This document shows positions 1 to 6,150 of a stretch of DNA of 6,280 nucleotides, piece by piece (position 1 is the first letter of the stretch; every line of letters starts with the position of its first letter). The notes below the pieces were generated by a model, which searched no databases, was not told the DNA's origin, and was given only the letters and a program-made list of their open reading frames with translations. Both the position numbers and the translations under genes were made by a program. Source of the stretch: Chloroflexota bacterium (GTDB lineage: Bacteria; Chloroflexota; Anaerolineae; Anaerolineales; Villigracilaceae); NCBI GenBank assembly GCA_021796315.1, contig JAJYOH010000370.1:1-6280 (forward strand), in the 5' to 3' direction.

Positions 1-218
1 GTGACGACAATCACTTTCAATATCATCCTCGGATGATAACTGCTGGTCACGCCTCCTTATATATTTTGTCAGCAGCGGCTCGATGTCCAGTTCGTCCACT
101 ACTCGGTTGACCACCCGCACCAAATGCTGTTCGGGTATCAATTCTTCTAGACTCGGCGGCAGCACAGGCTCCGCTGCTCCATTGTGTACGGCTTGAAGCT
201 GATTTGTCCGTGGTGCAT
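1..218 (-). pseudogene. IS1182-family transposase, N-terminal fragment, frameshifted
   Basis: Read on the minus strand from ATG at 218-216, the product begins MHHGQISFKPYTMEQ, matching the FKPY start typical of IS1182 transposases. The frame then breaks near 176-171. The next frame (171 to about 58) gives LEELIPEQHLVRVVN followed by VVDELDIEPLLTKY, the conserved N-terminal transposase domain. A second break near 58-54 moves to the frame giving SSYHPRMILKV, which is the next conserved block of the family. Three consecutive family blocks in three frames show a decayed gene. The first break is equivalent to a one-base loss and the second to a one-base gain. The rest of the gene, with the DDE catalytic residues, would lie beyond position 1. 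Sequencing error could mimic either frameshift, but two within 120 bases favour real decay. Confidence 0.85.
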
Positions 219-261
219 GCCCCTATTGTATTAAACTTTAACCCCTTTTGAGCAGGGGCCG

Positions 262-284
262 CCTATCCCTTTTCAGACAGCTCC
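262..284 (-). repeat. Probable terminal inverted repeat of the IS1182-type element
   Basis: On the minus strand this begins GGAGCTGTCTGAAAAGG at position 284, about 45 bases outside the transposase start. It resembles the conserved outer ends of IS1182-type elements (GGGGCTGTC followed by an A-rich stretch), from memory of the family. Its partner repeat is not in the window, so the call rests on position and resemblance alone. Confidence 0.6.
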
Positions 285-389
285 GTAATTTCAAATATAT
301 CCGAAGGCGGATTAAGTCAGTAGTTTGCTCCGGATACCCTGCATATACAATTTACACCAGCCCTGGTCTTCTGAAAATTTAAGATCCGC

Positions 390-421
390 AATTTGTTTGA
401 TTATTGACATACGAACAATTT
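390..421. promoter_or_regulatory. Candidate operator: imperfect inverted repeat centred on the -35 box
   Basis: AATTTGTT (390-397) and AACAATTT (414-421) are inverted copies matching at 7 of 8 positions, with their centre at about 405.5, inside the TTGACA element. A repressor bound here would block RNA polymerase. The position directly before a DeoR-family gene suggests autoregulation. The region is AT-rich, so a chance match is possible, and no second copy with the same spacing was found elsewhere in the window. Confidence 0.3.
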
Positions 422-432
422 CTGCGTATAAT
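404..432 (+). promoter_or_regulatory. Sigma-70-type promoter with perfect consensus boxes
   Basis: TTGACA occupies 404-409 and TATAAT 427-432, with exactly 17 bp between them: the full housekeeping-sigma consensus in both boxes and the optimal spacer. Transcription should begin near 437-441, only about 8-12 bases before the regulator's ATG at 449. It reads into the regulator and, given the tight spacing downstream, probably the rest of the operon. A promoter this strong fits a gene set kept off by a repressor until induced. Confidence 0.85.
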
Positions 433-448
433 AACAACACAATCGAAC

Positions 449-1252
449 ATGTCTTCTGATAATCGGCGCACAATTATTCTCAAAGAGTTAGAGGATCGAG
501 GCTCTGTTGGAGTAGTAGATCTTGCCACGCGTTTGGGCGTATCAGAAATGACAATCCGGCGCGATCTGGCCGATCTTGAGAAGGAAGGGGGGGTTCGGCG
601 AATACATGGCGGGGCAGTCAGTGCCCGTGGCAGGAGCTACGAGCCACCTCTCATCCTGAGAGAGAATGAAAATCAAGACGCAAAGAGGCAAATCGGGAAG
701 GTCGCTGCTTCGCTAATCGCCGATGGGGACAGCATCGCGTTGGATATTGGCTCGACAACACTTGAAATCGCTCGAAATCTGGTGGGGCGTCGCAATCTAA
801 CCGTAATTACATCCAGTCTTCATATTGCAAATCTTTTGTATAGCCAGCCGGACATACGCCTGATCCTATCCGGTGGGATGGTCAGGTTGGGGGAGGCTTC
901 CCTGATCGGGGATCTAGCCGAATATGCATACCAAAATCTTTATGTTGACCGCCTTTTCCTGGGAGTCGGCGCGATCGATGCACAGTCCGGCTTGACTGAA
1001 TACAACTGGGATGATGCCCTGGTAAAACAGGCGATGATCGGCAGCGCGAAGGAAGTGATTTTAGTGGCCGATGCAAGCAAATTCGATCGGGTTGCTTTCG
1101 CACGGGTTGCACCTCTCGACGTAGTCCATCAGATCGTAACCGACCGCCCTCCTACGGGCGAGTTGTTGGAAACTTTCAACCGTTTAGGAATATTCATTCA
1201 TTTCGCCGGGGAAGAAGGCGATCCGCCAAAAGATTCTCAGCAGGATAAATAA
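449..1252 (+). CDS. DeoR-family transcriptional repressor
   Basis: A 267-residue cytoplasmic DNA-binding regulator, the usual length for DeoR/GlpR-type repressors. The N-terminal winged helix-turn-helix spans about residues 5-57, with the family signature (VSEMTIRRDL, 31-40) and the RRIHGGAV block at 50-57. The C-terminal sensor domain has a Rossmann-like fold related to sugar-phosphate isomerases: DIGSTT at 99-104, SGGMVR at 141-146, GVGAID at 172-177 and DASKF at 208-212. In the family the last of these helps bind the phosphate of a sugar-phosphate effector. The ATG at 449 is chosen because an in-frame TTG at 404 lies within the -35 box and would add 15 residues with no family counterpart. 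No Shine-Dalgarno precedes 449, so translation is probably near-leaderless. It likely represses its own operon and is released by a phosphorylated intermediate made by the downstream kinase. The ligand is not identifiable. Confidence 0.93.
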   Translation: MSSDNRRTIILKELEDRGSVGVVDLATRLGVSEMTIRRDLADLEKEGGVRRIHGGAVSARGRSYEPPLILRENENQDAKRQIGKVAASLIADGDSIALDIGSTTLEIARNLVGRRNLTVITSSLHIANLLYSQPDIRLILSGGMVRLGEASLIGDLAEYAYQNLYVDRLFLGVGAIDAQSGLTEYNWDDALVKQAMIGSAKEVILVADASKFDRVAFARVAPLDVVHQIVTDRPPTGELLETFNRLGIFIHFAGEEGDPPKDSQQDK

Positions 1253-1255
1253 CAT

Positions 1256-2068
1256 ATGACAAAAACAATGCTTGACCAATTATTTCAAGTTCAGAAACCA
1301 ATCATCGCCATGGCGCATTTTCCACCCCTGCCTGGAACGCCCCTTTATGACCCAAACCTGGGAATGGATGGAATCATCCGTCAGATGAAAAGTGATGTTG
1401 CGAAGCTGGTCCGCAATGGCGTGGATGGTCTGTTATTTTGTAATGAGGGAGACAGGCCTTATGCGTTGAAGGCAGATTTTGAAGCTATTGCAGTCATGGC
1501 GCGGGTCATCAGCGAGATTGCTCCCCGGGATCGCCCGTTTGGCGTCGACTTCCTGTGGGATCCCAAGGCGCCCCTGGCAATTGCGAAAGCAACCGGGGCC
1601 AGTTTTGTCCGTGAAGTTTTCACTGGTGTATACGAAAGTGATATGGGACTCTGGCAGCCGGATGCCGCCGCCATGCTGCGTTACCGCCATAACATTGACG
1701 CCGATCAGGTAAAGGTTTTTTACAACGTTACCCCGGAGTTTGCTTCTGCGCTTGGGACGCGCAGTGTCGGGCAGCGCGCCCTCAGCGCGGTGGTTTCGTC
1801 TCTGGCAGATGCCATCCTGGTGTCCGGATCCATGGCGGGTTCCGAGCCGGATATTGCCTGGCTGCGCGAAGCAAAGGAAGCAGTAGGAAAAGATGTGCCA
1901 GTTTTGTTGAACACCGGGGCCAAGGCAGAGAATATCAAGGAGTTCCTCAAAATTGCCGATGGCGTCATCGTAGGTTCCAGCCTGAAAGCTGATGGCTACA
2001 CCTGGAACCCGGTCGATGAAGGGCGCGTCAAAGCTTTTGTGACAGTAGTCAAAGAGGTGCGGAAATAA
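1256..2068 (+). CDS. BtpA/SgcQ-family TIM-barrel protein
   Basis: A 270-residue soluble protein of the BtpA/SgcQ family. Recognisable blocks are MAHFPPLPGTP (19-29), DGLLFCNEGDRPY (57-69), PFGVDFLWDP (94-103), FVREVFTGVYESDMGLW (117-133) and DGVIVGSSLKADG (235-247). The last resembles a phosphate-binding turn near the end of a TIM barrel. From memory, the LWDP and REVFTG blocks are nearer to E. coli SgcQ than to cyanobacterial BtpA, the photosystem I biogenesis protein, so a photosynthetic role is not implied. The biochemical function of the SgcQ branch is not established. Next to a sugar-type kinase, an enzymatic role on a phosphorylated intermediate is reasonable. It starts three bases after the regulator stop, with AGGA (1242-1245) ten bases before the ATG. 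An alternative Met at 1268 lacks such a site. It is co-transcribed with its neighbours. Confidence 0.9.
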   Translation: MTKTMLDQLFQVQKPIIAMAHFPPLPGTPLYDPNLGMDGIIRQMKSDVAKLVRNGVDGLLFCNEGDRPYALKADFEAIAVMARVISEIAPRDRPFGVDFLWDPKAPLAIAKATGASFVREVFTGVYESDMGLWQPDAAAMLRYRHNIDADQVKVFYNVTPEFASALGTRSVGQRALSAVVSSLADAILVSGSMAGSEPDIAWLREAKEAVGKDVPVLLNTGAKAENIKEFLKIADGVIVGSSLKADGYTWNPVDEGRVKAFVTVVKEVRK

Positions 2069-2069
2069 G

Positions 2070-3575
2070 ATGCGTTCCTTTCTTTTGGGAATCGATATCG
2101 GCACCACCTCGACCAAAGTCGTCCTGATCGATTCGATGGACAACATCCTGGCTGATGCGTCCATGCCCTCAACCTTAAGTTCAATGCAGGCCACCTGGGC
2201 GGAGGAGGATCCTGAACAGTGGTGGCAAAATGTGTGCAGGCTGATTCCTGATGTTATATCAAAAGCGCGCATACGTCCCGTTGATATCTCGGCAATTGGC
2301 GCAAGCGGAATGGTGCCAACCTTGATCCTGTTGGATTCGGAGGGCAAGCTCTTGCGTCCATCCATCCAGCAAAATGATGCCAGGGCAGTGGATGAGATTG
2401 CTGAACAACAACGGCAGACGGATGAATCGGAAATCCTGGCGCGCACCGGAAGCGCGATCACCCAGCAAAGCATTGGCCCGAAGCTGCTCTGGCTGCGTCG
2501 GCATGAGCCGGGTGTCGTTCGCCAGGCCGCCCACTTGATGGGCTCCTATGATTACATGGTTTATCGACTCACTGGCGAGTTCTCGATTGAACGAAACTGG
2601 GCGTTGGAGAGTGGGCTATTCGATCTGCAGCGGGAGGATTGGGACGATGCTCTTCTCAAATTGGCATCCATCAACCGTTCCTGGCTGGGAAAGGTCCATT
2701 GGCCTGCGGAAATCGCAGGCAAGTTGAGCGATCAAGCGGCCCGCCAAACCGGTCTGCCAAGCGGAATCCCGGTAGTTGCCGGCAGCGCGGATCATATCGC
2801 CTCCGCTTTCTCGGCGGGGTTGCGTCAGGACGGCGACTTGCTGGTCAAGTTGGGAGGCGCGGGCGACATCCTCTTTTCGCTCGATCAGGCAGAGACCGAC
2901 CCGCGTCTCTTCCTGGACTATCACGTAATTCCCGGAAAATTCTTGATCAATGGCTGCATGGCATCCAGCGGCAGTCTGATCCGTTGGTTCCGTGATCAGT
3001 TTGCGTCAACACTGGATTATGCCGAATTAGACGATCAGGCTGCGCCTCTTCCCGCTGGTTCGGACGGCCTAGTGTTGTTGCCATATTTTCTTGGGGAGAA
3101 AACACCTTTGAATGATCCATTGGCGCGCGGGACTCTAGTTGGTTTGACGCTCACCCATACGCGCGCCCATATTTACCGGGCGATCCTGGAGGGAATTGCA
3201 TTTGGCTTTAAACATCATCTTGAAGTTCTGGCTGAACACAAGCACATTCCAAACCGAGTTCGTCTTACCAATGGAGGCGCGCATTCCCTGCTTTGGAGGC
3301 AGATTACGGCCGATGTTTTGGGACTGCCACTTGAGCAAATCGCACATCATCCAGGTTCATCGTTGGGGGCTGCCTTTGTCGCTGGGAAAGGTGTGGGAGC
3401 ATTCAAGGAATGGAGTGAGATCGAGAAATTCATCGAGGTGAGCACGGTCACCCAGCCGAACATGCAAAATCATGAACGCTATCAAGCCTTGTTCAAAATC
3501 TACCGTGAAGTTTACGAAAACTTGAAAGGCACCTACCCAAAATTGGTCAGGATTAATTCTTGGGTTCAGGTGTAA
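2070..3575 (+). CDS. FGGY-family carbohydrate kinase, xylulokinase-like, substrate unknown
   Basis: A 501-residue cytoplasmic kinase expected to transfer the ATP gamma-phosphate to a sugar or polyol. The N-terminal actin-like domain opens with GIDIGTTSTK (7-16), the phosphate-binding loop. The catalytic base is probably Asp241 in GSADH (238-242). GTLVGLTLTHTRAHIYRA begins at 354 and continues to Glu374, matching the second FGGY signature throughout. NGGA (401-404) and GSSLGAAFVAG (429-439) complete the C-terminal ATP-binding domain. The length is typical. Where xylulokinases carry Met-His-Gly before the LLD block, this protein has Met81-Val-Pro83, so D-xylulose may not be the substrate. QNDAR (101-105) takes the place of the usual substrate-contact block around Asp-x-Arg. 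It starts one base after the previous stop, with GAGGTG (2054-2059) as ribosome site, implying coupled translation. Other FGGY substrates (ribulose, erythritol, glycerol, autoinducer-2) cannot be excluded. Confidence 0.93.
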   Translation: MRSFLLGIDIGTTSTKVVLIDSMDNILADASMPSTLSSMQATWAEEDPEQWWQNVCRLIPDVISKARIRPVDISAIGASGMVPTLILLDSEGKLLRPSIQQNDARAVDEIAEQQRQTDESEILARTGSAITQQSIGPKLLWLRRHEPGVVRQAAHLMGSYDYMVYRLTGEFSIERNWALESGLFDLQREDWDDALLKLASINRSWLGKVHWPAEIAGKLSDQAARQTGLPSGIPVVAGSADHIASAFSAGLRQDGDLLVKLGGAGDILFSLDQAETDPRLFLDYHVIPGKFLINGCMASSGSLIRWFRDQFASTLDYAELDDQAAPLPAGSDGLVLLPYFLGEKTPLNDPLARGTLVGLTLTHTRAHIYRAILEGIAFGFKHHLEVLAEHKHIPNRVRLTNGGAHSLLWRQITADVLGLPLEQIAHHPGSSLGAAFVAGKGVGAFKEWSEIEKFIEVSTVTQPNMQNHERYQALFKIYREVYENLKGTYPKLVRINSWVQV

Positions 3576-3612
3576 GCGGACACCCAATAAAACAGGATGA
3601 GGAGAATGGATT

Positions 3613-4413
3613 ATGCAATTAGACAATAAAATTGTCGCGGTCACCGGTGGGGGGACCGGCATTGGCAGGGCGATTTGCACGGCTATGGCCGCCGCGGGTG
3701 CGCGCGTGGCTGTGACTGACCTTAATCAGAATTGGGCCGAACGCGTGGCGGACGAAATCAAGTCTCTGGGACAGGATGCCGTCGCATTTAAATTGGACGT
3801 GACGGAGCGCGCGCAGATCGAGCAGGTTGTTTCAAAGATCGTGGCCCAATGGGGCAGGATCGACGTCTGGTGCAACAACGCGGGCGTCAGTTCCATGAAA
3901 CGATTTGTCGATCTCACCGAGGACGATTGGAATTTCAACATGGACATCAATGCCAAGGGCGCATTCCTGTGCTCACAGGTTATTGCCCGGCAGATGATGA
4001 CGCAGACTCCGCTTGTTCACGGGGGCCTGCGCGGCAAGATCATCAATACGGCCAGCATGGCCGGCAAACGCGGCAACGCGCCGTTCTTGGTGCATTACGT
4101 AGCTTCCAAGTTTGCCGTGGTGGGTCTTACACAGGCTCTGGCCGGAGAGCTGGCTGCCAGCGCCATCACCGTGAACGCGGTTTGTCCCGGTTATGTGCGT
4201 ACCAACATGCAGGAACGCGAGGCGGATTGGGAGGCCAGCCTGCGCGGGATCACGGCTGACGAAGTGCGTCAGCTATATATCAACGACACACCGCTTCGCC
4301 GGCTGGAAACGCCGGAGGACGTGGCTGGTTCGGTCGTCTTCCTGGCCTCATCAGCATCCGATTTCATTACAGGTGAAGCCATCAACATCAACGGTGGCTC
4401 TTTCATGGAATGA
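3613..4413 (+). CDS. Classical short-chain dehydrogenase/reductase (SDR), probably NAD-dependent
   Basis: A 266-residue Rossmann-fold oxidoreductase of the classical SDR type. It has the cofactor loop TGGGTGIG (11-18), NNAG (88-91), and a complete catalytic set: Asn113, Ser148, Tyr162 and Lys166 (in YVASK). PG at 192-193 and a C-terminal NGG block (260-262) are also typical. Asp36 at the end of the second strand favours NAD(H) over NADP(H). A longer than usual loop (about 129-141, TQTPLVHGGLRGK) precedes the Ser strand. Overall it resembles polyol or acetoin/butanediol dehydrogenases, which fits oxidation of an alcohol group on the substrate before or after the kinase step, but SDR substrates are not predictable from sequence. 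AGGAG (3600-3604) lies eight bases before the ATG. It follows the kinase by 37 bp with no terminator, so it is in the same operon. Confidence 0.93.
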   Translation: MQLDNKIVAVTGGGTGIGRAICTAMAAAGARVAVTDLNQNWAERVADEIKSLGQDAVAFKLDVTERAQIEQVVSKIVAQWGRIDVWCNNAGVSSMKRFVDLTEDDWNFNMDINAKGAFLCSQVIARQMMTQTPLVHGGLRGKIINTASMAGKRGNAPFLVHYVASKFAVVGLTQALAGELAASAITVNAVCPGYVRTNMQEREADWEASLRGITADEVRQLYINDTPLRRLETPEDVAGSVVFLASSASDFITGEAININGGSFME

Positions 4414-4484
4414 AAGTTTCGATGTTTATGGCCGCCAAAGAAGGAGGTGCCTTGAAGAATAATCTATTTGTCAAACAGAAATAA
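4410..4484 (+). CDS. Possible 24-codon small ORF overlapping the SDR stop
   Basis: An ATG at 4410 overlaps the SDR stop codon (ATGA, 4410-4413), an arrangement typical of translational coupling. The frame runs 24 codons (MKVSMFMAAKEGGALKNN, then LFVKQK) to TAA at 4482-4484. Its interior carries AAGGAGGTG (4441-4449), an extended anti-16S match, just before an in-frame TTG at 4452 that could start a 10-codon version. No homologue is recognised and the length is well within chance. It could be a real small protein, a leader peptide tuning translation of the permease 58 bases downstream, or nothing. It is listed because it occupies the largest gap inside the operon. Confidence 0.22.
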   Translation: MKVSMFMAAKEGGALKNNLFVKQK

Positions 4485-4530
4485 AGCTGTTCGAGTATTT
4501 GTTATCGATATGTTGAAACCAATTGCTGAT

Positions 4531-4536
4531 AAGGAG
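4531..4536 (+). promoter_or_regulatory. Ribosome binding site that sets the permease start
   Basis: AAGGAG lies six bases before the ATG at 4543. It supports that start over the upstream in-frame TTG at 4468 and ATG at 4510. The TTG at 4468 sits inside the candidate small ORF, and neither upstream start has a good site at normal spacing. Confidence 0.85.
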
Positions 4537-4542
4537 AATACT

Positions 4543-6144
4543 ATGGCAACAAAAACTTCTACACCATCAGGAAAAGGCAGTATGTTTGTTCGAAATGCAA
4601 CGGGTCTGGTTCGTGAACTGACTCCCTTCGATGCGTTCAATCTCGTGTTTGCGGCCATTTTGATCCCGGTTGGCATATCACAGGCGTTGAACTTTGGGGC
4701 TGCCGCCTTCCCCGGAGCGAACGTCGCTCTGGCCTTCGTATTGGGAGGCATTTTGCTCATGGGCTTTGCGGGTGTGTATATCTATTTCACGCTGGCAATG
4801 CCCCGCTCAGGCGGAGACTACGTCTGGGTCAGCCGGGCCTTACACCCGTTTTTGGGCTTCGTAGTGAATGTCACCCTGACCTTCGTCTTCGTGAACTGGG
4901 TGGCCTTTAACTTCACAGCGATGATGACCCTGTTCGTTCCGGCTGCGGCCTATGTCATGGGGTTGCCCGATAGCGTCAGCGCCTGGTTCGCAGTCCAGAC
5001 CAATCAATTCATTGTCGCGACTCTCCTGACCTTGATCTTCACCCTCATCATGCTGCGCGGCACGAAGTTCGCGGCGCGTTTTATGATGGTGCTGTTTTGG
5101 ATTGTATGGATTGGAATGGGCCTGTGGTATCTCGGGCTGATCGTAACATCCAACAGCGCCTTCGCGGCCAACTTCACGGCTGCCACCAATATCAATCCGG
5201 CGGACATCATCAGCACCGCCAAAAGCAACGGATTCGCCACTACATCGGGATTGAATCTGGGCATGACCTTTCTGGCCATGCTGTGGGCTTTCCAGAACCT
5301 GACCGGCTTTGAATGGACCGGCTACTTTGCAGGCGAGATCAAGAACGTGCGCCGGACGGTCATCACCTCCGTCTTGGGCGGCCTGGTCGCCGGTGCGATC
5401 CTCTACGCCATCGGTTCCCTGCTGGTCTACAGGACGGTCGGCTTTGACTTCTTCTCGGCCCTCTCTTATCTTGGCCTGAACGCGGCCAGTAAGATGCCCG
5501 CCGGTGTGAACTATGTTGTGCCTGCCCTGACACGCTTCTTCTCTCTGCCCGATCCAGTCAAGATTTACATTGCACTGGCCTTCCTGCTGTCCATCATCTG
5601 GTGGACTCCGGCTGGATTCCTGCTTGGGACGCGCAATCTGTTCGCTTGGTCTTTCGACCGCCTGGCTCCCGAATGGGTCGCGGATGTGCATCCCACTCTG
5701 CATACTCCGGTCAATGCCACCATCATCATTGGAATCTACATTGAGTTCCTTAACTGGATGAACATCTATGGCGGCTTGGGCGGTTATCTGGTGAACATCA
5801 TCGCGGTGATGGCCCTGGCGTTTATTTTCGTGGGCCTGGCGGCTGTGGTCTTCCCCTACCGCCGAAAGGATCTCTACGATAATGCGCCCGAGGCGGTGCG
5901 CGCAAAGTTCCTCGGTATTCCACTGATGGTGATCTCCGGCGTCGTAACGATGGTAACATGGCTGTTTGTGTTGATCGCGGCCTTCACAGCCGCACAATTT
6001 GGGCTGAGCGTTACGCCGCTGGCTATGATCGAAGCCTTTATTGTTCCAGTCATAGCCATCGTATGGTATCTGATCGCGGTCGCGGTTCGCCGCAGCCAGG
6101 GCGTGGATATGACCCGCGTGTTTGCGGAAATCCCACCCGAATAG
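4543..6144 (+). CDS. APC-superfamily permease (amino acid/amine transporter type)
   Basis: A 533-residue inner-membrane transporter with about 12 hydrophobic segments by eye, near residues 33-53, 60-83, 103-122, 124-140, 155-171, 181-202, 238-254, 273-296, 340-361, 391-408, 412-437 and 458-484, with a further one near 488-514. The exact count therefore needs a predictor. APC hallmarks are MPRSGGDYVWVSRALHP (86-102), GFEWTGYFAGEIKNVRR (255-271) and FAWSFDRLAPEWV (367-379) followed by HTPVNA (387-392). The helix-1 region (LIPVGIS, 40-46) takes the position where APC proteins bind substrate. Such carriers usually move amino acids or amines with H+ or Na+. Here it follows sugar-kinase-type genes, so it probably imports the operon's substrate, which may be an amine or a polar non-sugar compound. 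The 129-bp gap before it contains no recognisable promoter or terminator. Confidence 0.9.
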   Translation: MATKTSTPSGKGSMFVRNATGLVRELTPFDAFNLVFAAILIPVGISQALNFGAAAFPGANVALAFVLGGILLMGFAGVYIYFTLAMPRSGGDYVWVSRALHPFLGFVVNVTLTFVFVNWVAFNFTAMMTLFVPAAAYVMGLPDSVSAWFAVQTNQFIVATLLTLIFTLIMLRGTKFAARFMMVLFWIVWIGMGLWYLGLIVTSNSAFAANFTAATNINPADIISTAKSNGFATTSGLNLGMTFLAMLWAFQNLTGFEWTGYFAGEIKNVRRTVITSVLGGLVAGAILYAIGSLLVYRTVGFDFFSALSYLGLNAASKMPAGVNYVVPALTRFFSLPDPVKIYIALAFLLSIIWWTPAGFLLGTRNLFAWSFDRLAPEWVADVHPTLHTPVNATIIIGIYIEFLNWMNIYGGLGGYLVNIIAVMALAFIFVGLAAVVFPYRRKDLYDNAPEAVRAKFLGIPLMVISGVVTMVTWLFVLIAAFTAAQFGLSVTPLAMIEAFIVPVIAIVWYLIAVAVRRSQGVDMTRVFAEIPPE

Positions 6145-6150
6145 ATCGAC

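Larger units (their letters stand above)
1..284 (-). mobile_element. IS1182-family insertion sequence remnant, left end only
   Basis: The first 284 bases read on the minus strand as the start of an IS1182-family element: an outer terminal repeat at about 262-284, a short leader, then the N-terminal part of a transposase running out of the window at position 1. The outer end begins GGAGCTGTCTGAAAAGG on the minus strand, close to the GGGGCTGTC-type ends I recall for this family. Inside the leader is a short stem-loop (CCCCT 242-246 with AGGGG 254-258). The transposase carries two frameshifts, so this copy looks inactive. The other end, and therefore any target-site duplication, lies outside the window. 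The exact outer boundary is uncertain by a few bases. Confidence 0.75.

Noticed and set aside
242..258. CCCCT/AGGGG stem-loop as a terminator
   Set aside because: Only five pairs, with no T-run on either strand. It lies within the IS leader and is more likely part of the element.
299..312. ATCCG-aagg-CGGAT palindrome upstream of the promoter
   Set aside because: Five-base arms about 90 bp above the -35 box. Too short to separate from chance, though it could be rechecked if orthologous upstream regions conserve it.
404..448. TTG at 404 as the regulator start
   Set aside because: It is part of the -35 box of a perfect promoter, and the 15 extra residues have no match to the DeoR N-terminus, which begins properly at 449.
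1256..2068. Role of the BtpA-type protein in photosystem I assembly
   Set aside because: No photosynthesis gene is nearby, and the motifs and neighbours point to the SgcQ branch in sugar-type metabolism.
1433..2473. Long open frame on the minus strand opposite the SgcQ-like and kinase genes (346 codons)
   Set aside because: It runs antisense across two clearly recognisable genes and their junction, its product has no recognisable domain, and it is Cys/Ser/Arg-rich in the way antisense frames are.
3622..3636. GACAAT-aaa-ATTGTC inverted repeat at the start of the SDR gene
   Set aside because: Short, AT-rich and inside codons 4-8. A chance palindrome is as likely as an operator, and no second copy was seen.
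4468..4500. Possible internal promoter before the permease (TTGTCA at 4468)
   Set aside because: No acceptable -10 box occurs at 16-18 bp. The nearest AT-rich hexamer would need about 20 bp or more of spacing.
4468..4542. TTG at 4468 or ATG at 4510 as the permease start
   Set aside because: Neither has a ribosome site at normal spacing, while the ATG at 4543 has AAGGAG six bases before it and gives a normal APC N-terminus.
4840..5997. Long open frame on the minus strand opposite the permease (385 codons)
   Set aside because: The product is dominated by His, Gln, Asp, Arg and Gly, the expected antisense reading of hydrophobic helix codons. The plus-strand permease has full family motifs.
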